Assembly (NCBI RefSeq): GCF_036169555.1
Contig: NZ_CP108032.1
Location: forward strand, 2,170,001-2,234,000
Origin: Streptomyces sp. NBC_00306
GTDB taxonomy: Bacteria > Actinomycetota > Actinomycetes > Streptomycetales > Streptomycetaceae
Length of the DNA stretch: 64,000 nucleotides
Direction of reading: 5' to 3'
The translations under genes were made by a program, and so were the position numbers. The notes under the pieces are model-generated. The model was not told the origin of the DNA and made no database searches. It saw nothing but the letters and a program-made list of their open reading frames with translations. Below, one piece after another: positions 57,086-64,000 of this stretch. Positions within the stretch are counted from its first letter, which is position 1. The number at the start of each line of letters is the position of its first letter.

Positions 57086-57096
57086 CTTGCTGCAAG
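57086..57096. promoter_or_regulatory. MalR-type operator, downstream of amylase TSS
   Basis: CTTGCTGCAAG is a perfect palindrome around one base. It lies about 20-30 bp downstream of the expected amylase transcription start, where a LacI-type repressor would block elongation or initiation. Confidence 0.7.
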
Positions 57097-57121
57097 GCAG
57101 CAGAAAGTTATTGCGGTCGCG

Positions 57122-57150
57122 ACCGTACGATTCCGCCGGTCCGCGGTCAA
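57122..57150 (-). promoter_or_regulatory. Amylase promoter
   Basis: Read on the minus strand: TTGACC (57150-57145), a 17-bp spacer and TACGGT (57127-57122). It predicts transcription from about 57115 and a leader of about 113 nt. Confidence 0.65.
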
Positions 57151-57184
57151 CCCTTTGGACACACTGGTGTTGCACCGTGGAAAT

Positions 57185-57224
57185 CTTGCGGTTTCCCAAC
57201 TGCAAGCTCTTTCGCAAGACTTGC
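57185..57224. promoter_or_regulatory. MalR-type operators upstream of amylase promoter
   Basis: CTTGC (57185-57189) with GCAAG (57202-57206), and the perfect palindrome GCAAGACTTGC (57214-57224). With the site at 57086 this brackets the promoter, suggesting DNA looping or cooperative repression. Confidence 0.65.
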
Positions 57225-57359
57225 AGCGGTGTTAGTTTTCAGCCATGACTCCGGGCCGGTCGGCCGGGGGGCCGGCCTGTCCGGACCCCACGCGCCCGGC
57301 CGGCCGGTCCGGTCACGCGCTCATCCGCGCGGTGAGCCGAACGGGCCCTCGGAGCACGC

Positions 57360-58421
57360 CTACCGGCGCGCCTGCGCGGTGCTGCCGCGGACCACGAGTT
57401 CGGGCTGGAACACATACTCCGTGCTCTGCACCGGACTTCCCTGGAGTTCCTCCAGCAGCGCGCCGACCGCGGCCGCCGCCATCGCCTTCACCGGCTGGCG
57501 GATCGTCGTGAGCGGCGGGTCGGTGAACGCCACCAGCCGTGAGTCGTCGAACCCGACCACCGAGAGGTCGTACGGCACATGGAGCCCGCGCTCCCGGGCC
57601 GCCCGGATCACACCGAGGGCCATCATGTCGCTGCCGCAGACGACAGCGGTGCAGTCCTTCTCCAGCAGCGCACCGGCCGCCGCGTGGCCGCCCTCGACGC
57701 TGAACAGGGAGCGCTCCACCAGTTGTTCGGCCGCCGCGCGGGTGTAGCCGAGGAGGGAGACGAGCCCGTCCAGAAAGCCCTCGGTCTTGCGTTGCGCCGG
57801 CACATAGCGGACGGGGCCGATCGCGAGGCCGATCCGCTCGTGCCCCAGCTCGGCCAGATGGTTCACGGCCGTCCGCATCGCCGCCCGGTCGTCGCAGGAG
57901 ACGCACGGCGCGCTGATCTGCTCGCTGTGGCCGTTGATGAGGACGAACGGGACTCCCCGGGCCGCGAGTTCGGCGTAGCGCGAGTGATCCGCCGAGGTGT
58001 CGGAGTGCTGCCCGGACAGGAACACGATGCCGTTGACACCGCTCTCCTGGAGCTGCTCGACGAGCTCCTCCTCGGTGGCGCCGCCGGGCAACTGCGTGCA
58101 GAGCACCGGGGTGTAGCCGTGCCCGGCCAGCACCTGCTCCAGGGCCTGGGCGAAGGCGGGGAAGATCGGGTTGGTGAGTTCGGGCGTGAGCAGCCCGACG
58201 AGGCCCGCGCTGCGCTGCCGCAGCCGCACGGGCCTCTCGTATCCGAGCACGTCGAGCGCCGCGAGCACCCGCTGCCGGGTGCCGCTCGCCACACCCGGCT
58301 TGCCGTTCATGACCCGGCTGGCGGTCGCCTCGCTGACCGACGCCTGAGCCGCGATGTCCGCGAGCCGCGGGGCGGCGGCGCCGGTCTGGACGGCGCCGCC
58401 CCGCGACGGAGGAATCGTCAC
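57360..58421 (-). CDS. malR: LacI-family maltose regulator
   Basis: A 353-residue repressor. The LacI helix-turn-helix (about 20-70) has RLADIAAQASVSEATASRVMNGKPG and the hinge YERPVRLRQRSAGLVG; key run LADIAAQASVSEATASRVM. The periplasmic-binding-like core (about 75-345) has GLVGLLTPELTNPIF, FVLINGH and VVGFDDSRLVAFTDPPLTTIRQP. It closely resembles Streptomyces MalR/Reg1, which represses mal and amylase genes and is released by maltodextrins. The start GTG overlaps the aglA stop as GTGA, so its translation is coupled to aglA. In S. coelicolor malR lies divergent from malE instead. Confidence 0.9.
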   Translation of the reverse strand: MTIPPSRGGAVQTGAAAPRLADIAAQASVSEATASRVMNGKPGVASGTRQRVLAALDVLGYERPVRLRQRSAGLVGLLTPELTNPIFPAFAQALEQVLAGHGYTPVLCTQLPGGATEEELVEQLQESGVNGIVFLSGQHSDTSADHSRYAELAARGVPFVLINGHSEQISAPCVSCDDRAAMRTAVNHLAELGHERIGLAIGPVRYVPAQRKTEGFLDGLVSLLGYTRAAAEQLVERSLFSVEGGHAAAGALLEKDCTAVVCGSDMMALGVIRAARERGLHVPYDLSVVGFDDSRLVAFTDPPLTTIRQPVKAMAAAAVGALLEELQGSPVQSTEYVFQPELVVRGSTAQARR

Positions 58422-60088
58422 ACCGCCCACCAGACGGTGGTGTCCGCGGGCAGTACGGCCTCGCCGTCGGTGATCCGCACGGCGCTGTTGGCGAGAAGGA
58501 CACGGCCGGCGGCCGGGACGCGCACGGCCGTGCCCGTCGTGTTGACGGTGCAGACGAAGCCGCCCTCCCTGCGGAAGGCGAGCACGCCCTCGGGGGCGTC
58601 GAGCCACTCGACCGTGTCGCCCGCGCCCAGCGCCGGGTGCTCGCGCCGCGCCGCGAGAGCGCTGCGGTACAGCTCCAGCGTCGAGTCGGGGTCGCCGGTC
58701 TGCGCCTCGACGCTCAGCTCCGCCCAGCTGTCCGGCTGCGGAAGCCAGCTGCCGCCTTCGCCGAAGCCGAACGACGGGCCCTTCGCGGTCCACGGGATCG
58801 GCACCCGGCAGCCGTCGCGGAAGCCGTCCTGGCCCTCGGTGCGGCCGAAGGCGGGGTCCTGGCGGACCTCGTCGGGCAGGTCGGTGACGTCGGGGAGGCC
58901 GAGCTCCTCGCCCTGGTAGACGTAGGCGGAGCCGGGCAGCGCCAGCATCAGCAGGGTGGCGGCGCGGGCGCGCCGCAGCCCCAGTTCACGGTCGCCGGCC
59001 TCGCGGATCTGGGTGCCCGCGGGCGGACCGGCGAAGCGGGTGGCGTGCCGGGTCACGTCGTGGTTGGAGAGCACCCAGGTCGCCGGGGCGCCGACGGGCC
59101 GCATGGCGTCGAGCGACTGGTCGATGACCCGGCGCAGCTCCGGGGCGTCCCAATGGGTGCCCAGGTACTGGAAGTTGAAGGCCTGGTGCAGTTCGTCGGG
59201 GCGTACGTAGTTGGCGGTGCGCTCGACGGTGGGGGTCCAGGCCTCGGCCACAGCGATGCGGTCGCCGGGGTACTCGTCCAGGATCGTGCGCCAGCTGCGG
59301 TAGATCTCGTGGACGCCGTCCTGGTCGAAGAAGGGCATGACATCGTTTCCGAGCAGCTTCAGCTGGTCGCTGCCGCCGAGGTCGGGCAGGCCCTCGGCCT
59401 TGACCAGGCCGTGCGCGACGTCGATCCGGAAGCCGTCGACCCCCATGTCGAGCCAGAAGCGCAGGATGGAGCGGAACTCGTCGGCGACGGCGGGGTGTTC
59501 CCAGTTGAAGTCGGGCTGCTCGGGCGCGAAGAGGTGCAGATACCAGTCGCCGGGGGTCCCGTCGGGGTTCTCGGTACGGGTCCAGGCGGGGCCGCCGAAG
59601 ATGGACTCCCAGTCGTTGGGCGGCAGTTCGCCGTCCTCGCCCTTGCCGGGGCGGAAGTGGTAGCGCTCGCGCAGGGCCGACCCCGGGCCCTCCTTCAGCG
59701 CCCGCTTGAACCACTCGTGGGCGTCCGAGGAGTGGTTGGGCACCAGGTCGACGATGATCCGCAGACCGAGCTCGTGCGCGTCCCTGATCAGCGCGTCGGC
59801 GTCGAGGAGCGTGCCGAACATCGGGTCGATGGCGCGGTAGTCGGCGACGTCGTAACCGGCGTCGGCCTGCGGCGACGCGTAGAAGGGACTCAGCCACACG
59901 GCATCGACGCCGAGTTCCCTCAGATACGGCAGCCGGCTGCGGATGCCGGGAAGGTCGCCCATGCCGTCGCCGTTCCCGTCGGCGAAGCTGCGGGGGTACA
60001 CCTGGTAGATGACGGCGTCTCTCCACCAGTCCGCGCCGGGCGCGGTCGTCTTGGCGGCGTGATGGGCGTCAGCCAGGTACTGGGTCAT
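58418..60088 (-). CDS. aglA: Alpha-glucosidase (GH13)
   Basis: A 556-residue cytosolic enzyme that hydrolyses imported maltose and short maltodextrins to glucose. Visible: WWRDAVIYQVYPRSFADGNGDGMGD, Asp223 (GFRIDVAHG), Glu282 (AVAEAW) and Asp344 (LSNHDVTRH). QQ-type signal peptides are absent. The ATG at 60088 follows AGAGGGA. It is the fourth gene of the mal operon, 100 bp after malG, and overlaps malR. Confidence 0.95.
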   Translation of the reverse strand: MTQYLADAHHAAKTTAPGADWWRDAVIYQVYPRSFADGNGDGMGDLPGIRSRLPYLRELGVDAVWLSPFYASPQADAGYDVADYRAIDPMFGTLLDADALIRDAHELGLRIIVDLVPNHSSDAHEWFKRALKEGPGSALRERYHFRPGKGEDGELPPNDWESIFGGPAWTRTENPDGTPGDWYLHLFAPEQPDFNWEHPAVADEFRSILRFWLDMGVDGFRIDVAHGLVKAEGLPDLGGSDQLKLLGNDVMPFFDQDGVHEIYRSWRTILDEYPGDRIAVAEAWTPTVERTANYVRPDELHQAFNFQYLGTHWDAPELRRVIDQSLDAMRPVGAPATWVLSNHDVTRHATRFAGPPAGTQIREAGDRELGLRRARAATLLMLALPGSAYVYQGEELGLPDVTDLPDEVRQDPAFGRTEGQDGFRDGCRVPIPWTAKGPSFGFGEGGSWLPQPDSWAELSVEAQTGDPDSTLELYRSALAARREHPALGAGDTVEWLDAPEGVLAFRREGGFVCTVNTTGTAVRVPAAGRVLLANSAVRITDGEAVLPADTTVWWAV

Positions 60089-60188
60089 TCTCGATCCCTC
60101 TGAGGCTCGGTGCAGCGATGGGGGCGAAACATCAGGCAGCAGGGGCACCCGGCCGGTCAGGCGGCCGGGCGCCCCGGTTCGTGGGGGG

Positions 60189-61118
60189 TCAGGACTTGGC
60201 GGCGCCGGCGGTGAGACCGGTGACCAGGTGCCGCTGGACCAGGTAGAAGAACAGCGAGGCCGGGATGGCGATGAGCACGGAGGTCGCGGCCATCAGGTCC
60301 CACTGGGTGTCGTGCTCGCTGATGAAGGTGGTCAGGCCGATGGCGAGGGTGTACTTGTCGTCGCTGAGCATGAAGACCGACGCATAGGCGACCTCGGCCC
60401 AGGCGGTGAGGAAGGTGTAGAACGCCGCCACCGCCAGGCCCGGCCGCGCCAGCGGCAGGATCAGCCGGTAGAAGGTGCCGAACGGGGTGAGTCCGTCGAT
60501 GCGGCCGGCCTCGTCGATCTCCGCGGGGATGGTGTCGAAGTACCCCTTGAGCAGCCAGGCGCAGTACGGGATCGCCGTGGTGCAGTAGACGAGGATCAGC
60601 GCCCAGTAGGTGTCGAGCAGGCCGAGGTTCGCCAGGATGTTGTAGAGCGGCACCATCAGGATGGCGACCGGGAACATCTGCGTGACCAGGAAGGTCCACA
60701 TCAGCTGCCGGTGGCCGGGGAAGCGCATCCGGGAGACGGCGTAGCCGGAGCTGGCGGCGATGAAGACGCCGAGCAGGCACGTACCGAGCGCGACGATCAT
60801 CGAGTTGACGAACCACTGGAGGAACGACGTGTCGCTCAGGACCGTCGTGTAGTTCTCGAAGCTGATCTTGCCGGCGATGTCGCCGGGGTGCAGGAAGTCG
60901 CTCTTGTCGGGACCGAGGGAGATCCAGGCGATCCAGCCGATCGGGAACGCGGCGATGAAGCTCGCGAGGATCAGCGCGCTGTGGATCAGCACGGAAACCG
61001 AGCGGGGACGCTCGCCGCGCTTCAGCGGGCGCTTGCCCGCGGCGCGTCCGCGGGGCGGAACGGCGGCGGTGGATTCGGCGGCCGGTCCCGCGGCCGGGAG
61101 ATCTGCTGTGGTGCTCAT
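60189..61118 (-). CDS. malG: Maltodextrin ABC permease MalG
   Basis: A 309-residue inner-membrane permease with about six helices. The cytosolic EAA loop, which docks the ATPase, reads EAGRIDGLTPFGTFYRLILPLARPG (key run EAGRIDGLTPFGTFYRLI; about 210-235). The N-terminus is a 40-residue Ala/Arg-rich extension typical of Streptomyces. No ATPase gene is in the operon; the shared MsiK ATPase encoded elsewhere probably energises it. The start is the ATG at 61118, 63 bp after malF. Confidence 0.93.
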   Translation of the reverse strand: MSTTADLPAAGPAAESTAAVPPRGRAAGKRPLKRGERPRSVSVLIHSALILASFIAAFPIGWIAWISLGPDKSDFLHPGDIAGKISFENYTTVLSDTSFLQWFVNSMIVALGTCLLGVFIAASSGYAVSRMRFPGHRQLMWTFLVTQMFPVAILMVPLYNILANLGLLDTYWALILVYCTTAIPYCAWLLKGYFDTIPAEIDEAGRIDGLTPFGTFYRLILPLARPGLAVAAFYTFLTAWAEVAYASVFMLSDDKYTLAIGLTTFISEHDTQWDLMAATSVLIAIPASLFFYLVQRHLVTGLTAGAAKS

Positions 61119-61181
61119 GGGGTCGCTCCCCTCTCTTTCGTCAGGACTGCTTCTGATGGCCCGTTGGCCGTGTACGGACCG

Positions 61182-62180
61182 TCAGACGGCCTTCTCGTTG
61201 CGGGCCAGCCAGCGCCGGTAGAAGGAGGCGAAGACGATGAGCATCGACAGGATGATGACGCCGTAGGCGGCGGAGCCCGCGTAGTCGCGCGGCTCCTGCC
61301 CGAAGCCGAGGCGGTACGCCCAGGTGACGAGGATCTGGGCGTCGGTGCCCGAGTTGTTGCCGAACAGCAGGAAGATGACCACGAACTGGTTGAAGGTCCA
61401 GATCACTCCGAGCAGGACGACCGTGCTGCTGACCGAGCGCAGACCCGGGAGCGTCACGAAGCGGAAGCGCTGCCAGGGGGTGGCTCCGTCGACCTCGGCG
61501 GCCTCGTAGAGCTCGGGCGGGATCGACTGAAGACCGCCGAGCAGCGAGACCATCATGAAGGGGACGCCGACCCAGGTGTTGACCATGATGGCGGCGGTCT
61601 TCTGCCAGAACGGCTCGCTCAGCCAGGCCGGGGTGGGCAGATGCGCCCATTCCAGCACCATGTTGAGGACGCCGCCGTCGTCGGCGAGGATCAGCCGCCA
61701 GGCGAAGACGGTGACGAAGGTGGGCACGGCCCACGGCAAGATGAGGACCATCCGGTAGAAGGTGCGGCCGCGGAGCTTGCGGTTCAGCATCAGGGCGAGC
61801 CCCATGCCGATGCCGTAGTGCAGGGCCACACAGACGACGGTCCAGACGATCGTCCAGGTGAAGTGGGGCCAGAACTGGTGGTCGCCGCCGGAGAGGATCT
61901 CCGTGTAGTTGTCGAGGCCCACCCACGAGAAGCTGTCGGGGATCTCGTTGACGCCGATGGTCCGGCCGACGTTCTGGCTGTTGGCGTCGGTCAGCGACAG
62001 ATAGATGCCGCGGGCCAGGGGGTAGAGCACCAGGACGCCGATGACCGCCACCACGGGGGCGACCATGGCCCAGGCGTACCAGTTCCGGTTGTACGACTGC
62101 CTGATACGGCTCATCGGCCCGGGACGCTGCCCAGCGCCACGCCGGGTCTTATCGCTTCCGCCCTCGACGGCGACGGTCAT
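61182..62180 (-). CDS. malF: Maltodextrin ABC permease MalF
   Basis: A 332-residue permease with a long cytosolic N-terminus and about six helices (first at about 36-58). The EAA-type loop is YEAAEVDGATPWQRFRFVTLPG (key run YEAAEVDGATPWQRFRFV). ATG 62180 is preferred because AAAGG lies eight bases upstream; GTG 62189 is possible. It is separated from malE by a 131-bp gap with a strong stem-loop. Confidence 0.93.
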   Translation of the reverse strand: MTVAVEGGSDKTRRGAGQRPGPMSRIRQSYNRNWYAWAMVAPVVAVIGVLVLYPLARGIYLSLTDANSQNVGRTIGVNEIPDSFSWVGLDNYTEILSGGDHQFWPHFTWTIVWTVVCVALHYGIGMGLALMLNRKLRGRTFYRMVLILPWAVPTFVTVFAWRLILADDGGVLNMVLEWAHLPTPAWLSEPFWQKTAAIMVNTWVGVPFMMVSLLGGLQSIPPELYEAAEVDGATPWQRFRFVTLPGLRSVSSTVVLLGVIWTFNQFVVIFLLFGNNSGTDAQILVTWAYRLGFGQEPRDYAGSAAYGVIILSMLIVFASFYRRWLARNEKAV

Positions 62181-62260
62181 CTTCGACACCTTTACGACAG
62201 ATTCTCAGCAGGGTGTACGGCGTGGTGGCACGGCCCGGTTCCGGGCCGCACCACGACGGG

Positions 62261-62305
62261 CGGCCGTCCGGTCCCGCCCCTGTCGGGGCCGGTCCCGGAC
62301 GGCCG
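62261..62305 (-). terminator. Intercistronic stem-loop between malE and malF
   Basis: CGGCCGTCCGG (62261-62271) pairs with CCGGACGGCCG (62295-62305), with a GCCCC/GGGGC inner stem. It has no T run, so it is probably a partial terminator or an mRNA-stabilising structure. This would raise malE levels over malFG. Confidence 0.6.
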
Positions 62306-62311
62306 ACGGCC

Positions 62312-63583
62312 TTAGGAGAAGTCCTTGAGCAGCTTCTTGTAGGACTCGGCGGTGGTGTCGAGACCCTTCTGCGTGCTCACCTTGCCCTGGAGGATCGCGG
62401 TGAGGTTGGTGCCCAGGTCGGCGAAGAGCGAGCTGTACTCGGGCAGTTCGGGACGCGGGCGGGCGGAGCCGGCGAGGATCGCCTGGAACTCGGTGATGCC
62501 CGGGGTGGCCTTGACCTCGGCGGTGTAGGCGGAGGTACGGGTCGGCAGCGTGCCGTTCTTCAGCGCGATCTTGGCCTGGGTCTCGCCCGAGGTCATGAAG
62601 CCGACGAACTTCTGGGCCGCGGCCTGGTGCGCCTTGTCGGAGCCGGCGTACACGGAGAGGTTGTGGCCGCCGGTCGGGGCGCCGGCCTTGCCGGTGGCGC
62701 CGGCCGGGACGCCGGAGATGCCGAGGTTCGCCTTGTCCTTGAACGCGGCGCCCTTGTAGATGTTCGTGAGCTCCCAGGGACCCTGGAGGATCATCGCGAC
62801 CTTGCCGGTGTTGAACGCGTCCATCATGTGGGCGTACGAGTCGGCGGTCACGTCGAGCTTGGAGACACCCGGGGCCTTGAGGAGGTCCTTGCTCGCGTCC
62901 ACGGCCTTGACGGCCTCGGGGGAGTTGACGGTGATCTTCTTCGCCTCGGCGTCGACCATGTCGGTGCCCTCGCCGAAGAGGAAGGGCAGCTCGAAGTAGG
63001 CGTCGGCGCGCAGCGTGAAGCCGTCGACCTTGGCCTTCTCCTTGACCGCCTTGGCGACGGCCTTGACCTCGTCCCAGGTGGCGGGCGCCTTGTCGTAGCC
63101 GGCCTTCTTCAGGATCTCCTTGTTCCACATCAGGCCGAGGGAGTCGGTGACGAAGGGGGCGCCGTAGGTCTTGCCCTCGTACTGGGCCTGCTTGAGGAGC
63201 GAGGGAGTGATGTCCTCGGTGTTCTTGAGGGCGTCGGTCCCGTCGAGGGGGGCGAGGAACTGCGACTTGGCCCAGGCGGCGGTCCAGCCGACCTCGGCGC
63301 GGACGATGTCCGGCGCGCCCTTGCTGCCGGCCGCGGTCTGGAACTTGTTCTGCGCCTGGTCGAACGGGACGTTGACGTACTTGACCTTGATGTCCTTGTT
63401 GGCCTTCTCGAACTCGGCGATCATCGCCTTGTACGTCGGCGCCTCGTTCGTCGCGTTGGACGTGTCCCACCAGGTCAGGGTGACCGGGCCGCCGGCCTCG
63501 TCACCGCTGTCGTCCCCGCCGCACGCCGTCGCTGCCAGTGCCAGTGCCGCTACCAGCGCGGTGGCCGCTATGCCACGCCGCAT
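62312..63583 (-). CDS. malE: Maltodextrin-binding lipoprotein MalE
   Basis: A 423-residue solute-binding lipoprotein: signal 1-20 with lipobox AATAC (Cys about 21). The mature protein begins with VTLTWWDTSNATNEAPTYKA. Binding-protein motifs include LQGPWELTNIYKG, FVTDSLGLMWNKEILKKAG, and the C-terminal PTRTSAYTAEVKATPG. It captures maltodextrins outside the membrane and delivers them to MalFG. The ATG at 63583 follows GAAGGAG. It is the first gene of the operon, with MalR-like palindromes upstream. Confidence 0.95.
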   Translation of the reverse strand: MRRGIAATALVAALALAATACGGDDSGDEAGGPVTLTWWDTSNATNEAPTYKAMIAEFEKANKDIKVKYVNVPFDQAQNKFQTAAGSKGAPDIVRAEVGWTAAWAKSQFLAPLDGTDALKNTEDITPSLLKQAQYEGKTYGAPFVTDSLGLMWNKEILKKAGYDKAPATWDEVKAVAKAVKEKAKVDGFTLRADAYFELPFLFGEGTDMVDAEAKKITVNSPEAVKAVDASKDLLKAPGVSKLDVTADSYAHMMDAFNTGKVAMILQGPWELTNIYKGAAFKDKANLGISGVPAGATGKAGAPTGGHNLSVYAGSDKAHQAAAQKFVGFMTSGETQAKIALKNGTLPTRTSAYTAEVKATPGITEFQAILAGSARPRPELPEYSSLFADLGTNLTAILQGKVSTQKGLDTTAESYKKLLKDFS

Positions 63584-63697
63584 GTGAACTCCTTCAGAGA
63601 TGCCCGAGATGGCGGAGGCCGGGGGCCTCCCGCCGACCGCTCCCTCGCGGCGCCGGGTTCGGCAGGAACGTAACAAGGATGAAAGGAAGCGGAAAGA

Positions 63698-63720
63698 CCT
63701 TGCGGCAATTTTCTGCAAGG
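63698..63720. promoter_or_regulatory. MalR-type operator near malE
   Basis: CCTTGC (63698-63703) and GCAAGG (63715-63720) form an inverted repeat; TTGCGGCAA (63700-63708) is a nested palindrome. It is 115 bp upstream of the malE start. Confidence 0.65.
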
Positions 63721-63817
63721 ACGGAGGATCGTTACATCCACGTGTCCGGAGAGTTGCCGTTGTATCGCTTGACGGTGGCTCCTCCGACCGCTTCCGTGCG
63801 CCCCCGCAATGACTTCC

Positions 63818-63829
63818 GCAAGATCTTGC
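63818..63829. promoter_or_regulatory. MalR-type operator, distal
   Basis: GCAAGATCTTGC is a perfect 12-bp palindrome, with the flanking CTTGCAG (63825-63831) motif known from Streptomyces mal promoters. It is closer to the divergent gene and may control it too. Confidence 0.7.
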
Positions 63830-63937
63830 AGAGCTGATATTTTGATTCCCGAGCACCGTCACCAAGCGCCCGCACCCACGTTGACCTCGTTGGTTGTACG
63901 TCCCCCCGCCTCCGGACCGTACGAGAGGGACCCACTC

Positions 63938-64000
63938 ATGACCCACGAACTCGCTCCCGCCGTCGGCCTCCCCGCGCCCACGGCCGCCGAGGGACAGAGC
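63938..64000 (+). CDS. 5' end of a gene cut by the window edge
   Basis: Starts with an ATG at 63938 and reads MTHELAPAVGLPAPTAAEGQS to the end, in frame without stop. A GAGAGGGA ribosome site lies ten bases upstream. Too short to identify. In S. coelicolor the malR gene lies here, but this N-terminus does not look like a LacI helix-turn-helix and malR is already present at 57360-58421. It may encode another carbohydrate enzyme controlled by the shared operator. Confidence 0.6.
   Translation, partial: MTHELAPAVGLPAPTAAEGQS

Larger units (their letters stand above)
57003..57359 (-). other. Amylase control region
   Basis: This 357-bp gap between malR and the amylase gene has no ORF of note. 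It holds the amylase promoter, three CTTGC/GCAAG operator palindromes, and a GGCCGG-rich hairpin (about 57251-57310) that may terminate the mal transcript. Confidence 0.6.
63584..63937. other. malE / divergent gene control region
   Basis: This 354-bp gap carries two MalR-type operators (listed separately) and promoters for the minus-strand mal operon and the plus-strand gene at its right end. No ORF is supported, and I could not fix the -10/-35 for either direction. Confidence 0.6.

Noticed and set aside
63938..64000. Partial gene as malR
   Set aside because: The N-terminal residues show no LacI helix-turn-helix, and a MalR-like gene is already present at 57360-58421.

Overview
The window is high-GC actinobacterial chromosome, almost certainly Streptomyces. 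The evidence is GC-rich codon third positions, GTG/TTG starts, GGAG-type ribosome sites, Tat and lipoprotein export signals, and a gene order typical of the genus core (lipA, DUF4191 protein, RDD protein, glnA ... glnII, glnRII-like regulator ... maltose/amylase locus). No rRNA, tRNA or CRISPR array was recognised.

Region 1 (1-9.6 kb): lipoyl synthase, a small conserved protein, DUF4191 and RDD membrane proteins, and glutamine synthetase I (glnA) behind a well-formed GlnR box. An accessory three-gene operon follows on the minus strand: a non-haem Fe(II)/2-oxoglutarate oxygenase, a SAM methyltransferase and a carnitine-type acyltransferase. A stand-alone hemC lies next to it. Region 2 (9.7-21.3 kb): a serine hydrolase; a GNAT acetyltransferase, probably made from a leaderless mRNA; a rifampicin-monooxygenase-like flavoprotein preceded by a rifamycin-associated element; MmpS-like and MOSC proteins; a DUF1906/SH3 exoprotein gene broken by one in-frame TAG; an ArsC/Spx-like protein; an AhpD-like protein divergent from a MocR regulator; a secreted Pro/Glu-rich protein; and a Gfo/Idh/MocA oxidoreductase.

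Region 3 (21.4-26 kb) is the most unusual part. It is a compact operon of (a) a TROVE/vWA (Ro60-like) protein, (b) a protein with an ARPP-like N-terminus and a Fis-type HTH C-terminus, and (c) a TIR-like + phosphoribosyltransferase + HIT triple fusion. It sits directly upstream of glnII. I infer a stress or defence system that handles nucleotides or RNA.

Region 4 (26-39.8 kb): glnII with its own GlnR box; a leaderless cysteine-containing short ORF followed by a GlnRII-like winged-helix regulator; a PepSY membrane protein pair; an epimerase; a GC-rich repeat zone carrying an IS110-family element; an MMPL transporter divergent from a NarL-type two-component system; and a secreted DUF1996 protein with a Gln/Asp/Gly repeat.

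Region 5 (39.8-50.1 kb): a small lipoprotein, a Tat-exported alpha-N-acetylglucosaminidase (GH89), a membrane protein with a degenerate sigma-like N-terminus, a diiron protein/ferredoxin reductase/TetR operon with a candidate operator at its promoter, and a receiver-GAF-PP2C phosphatase.

Region 6 (50.1-64 kb) is a maltodextrin/starch locus on the minus strand: malE-malF-malG-aglA-lacI(malR), then a secreted alpha-amylase and a 1774-residue amylase-pullulanase. Several CTTGC/GCAAG palindromes, the known form of Streptomyces MalR sites, lie upstream of malE and around the amylase promoter. Secreted enzymes degrade starch and pullulan, MalEFG imports maltodextrins, AglA hydrolyses them, and the LacI-type regulator probably closes the loop. 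A divergent gene starts at the right edge and is cut by the window end.
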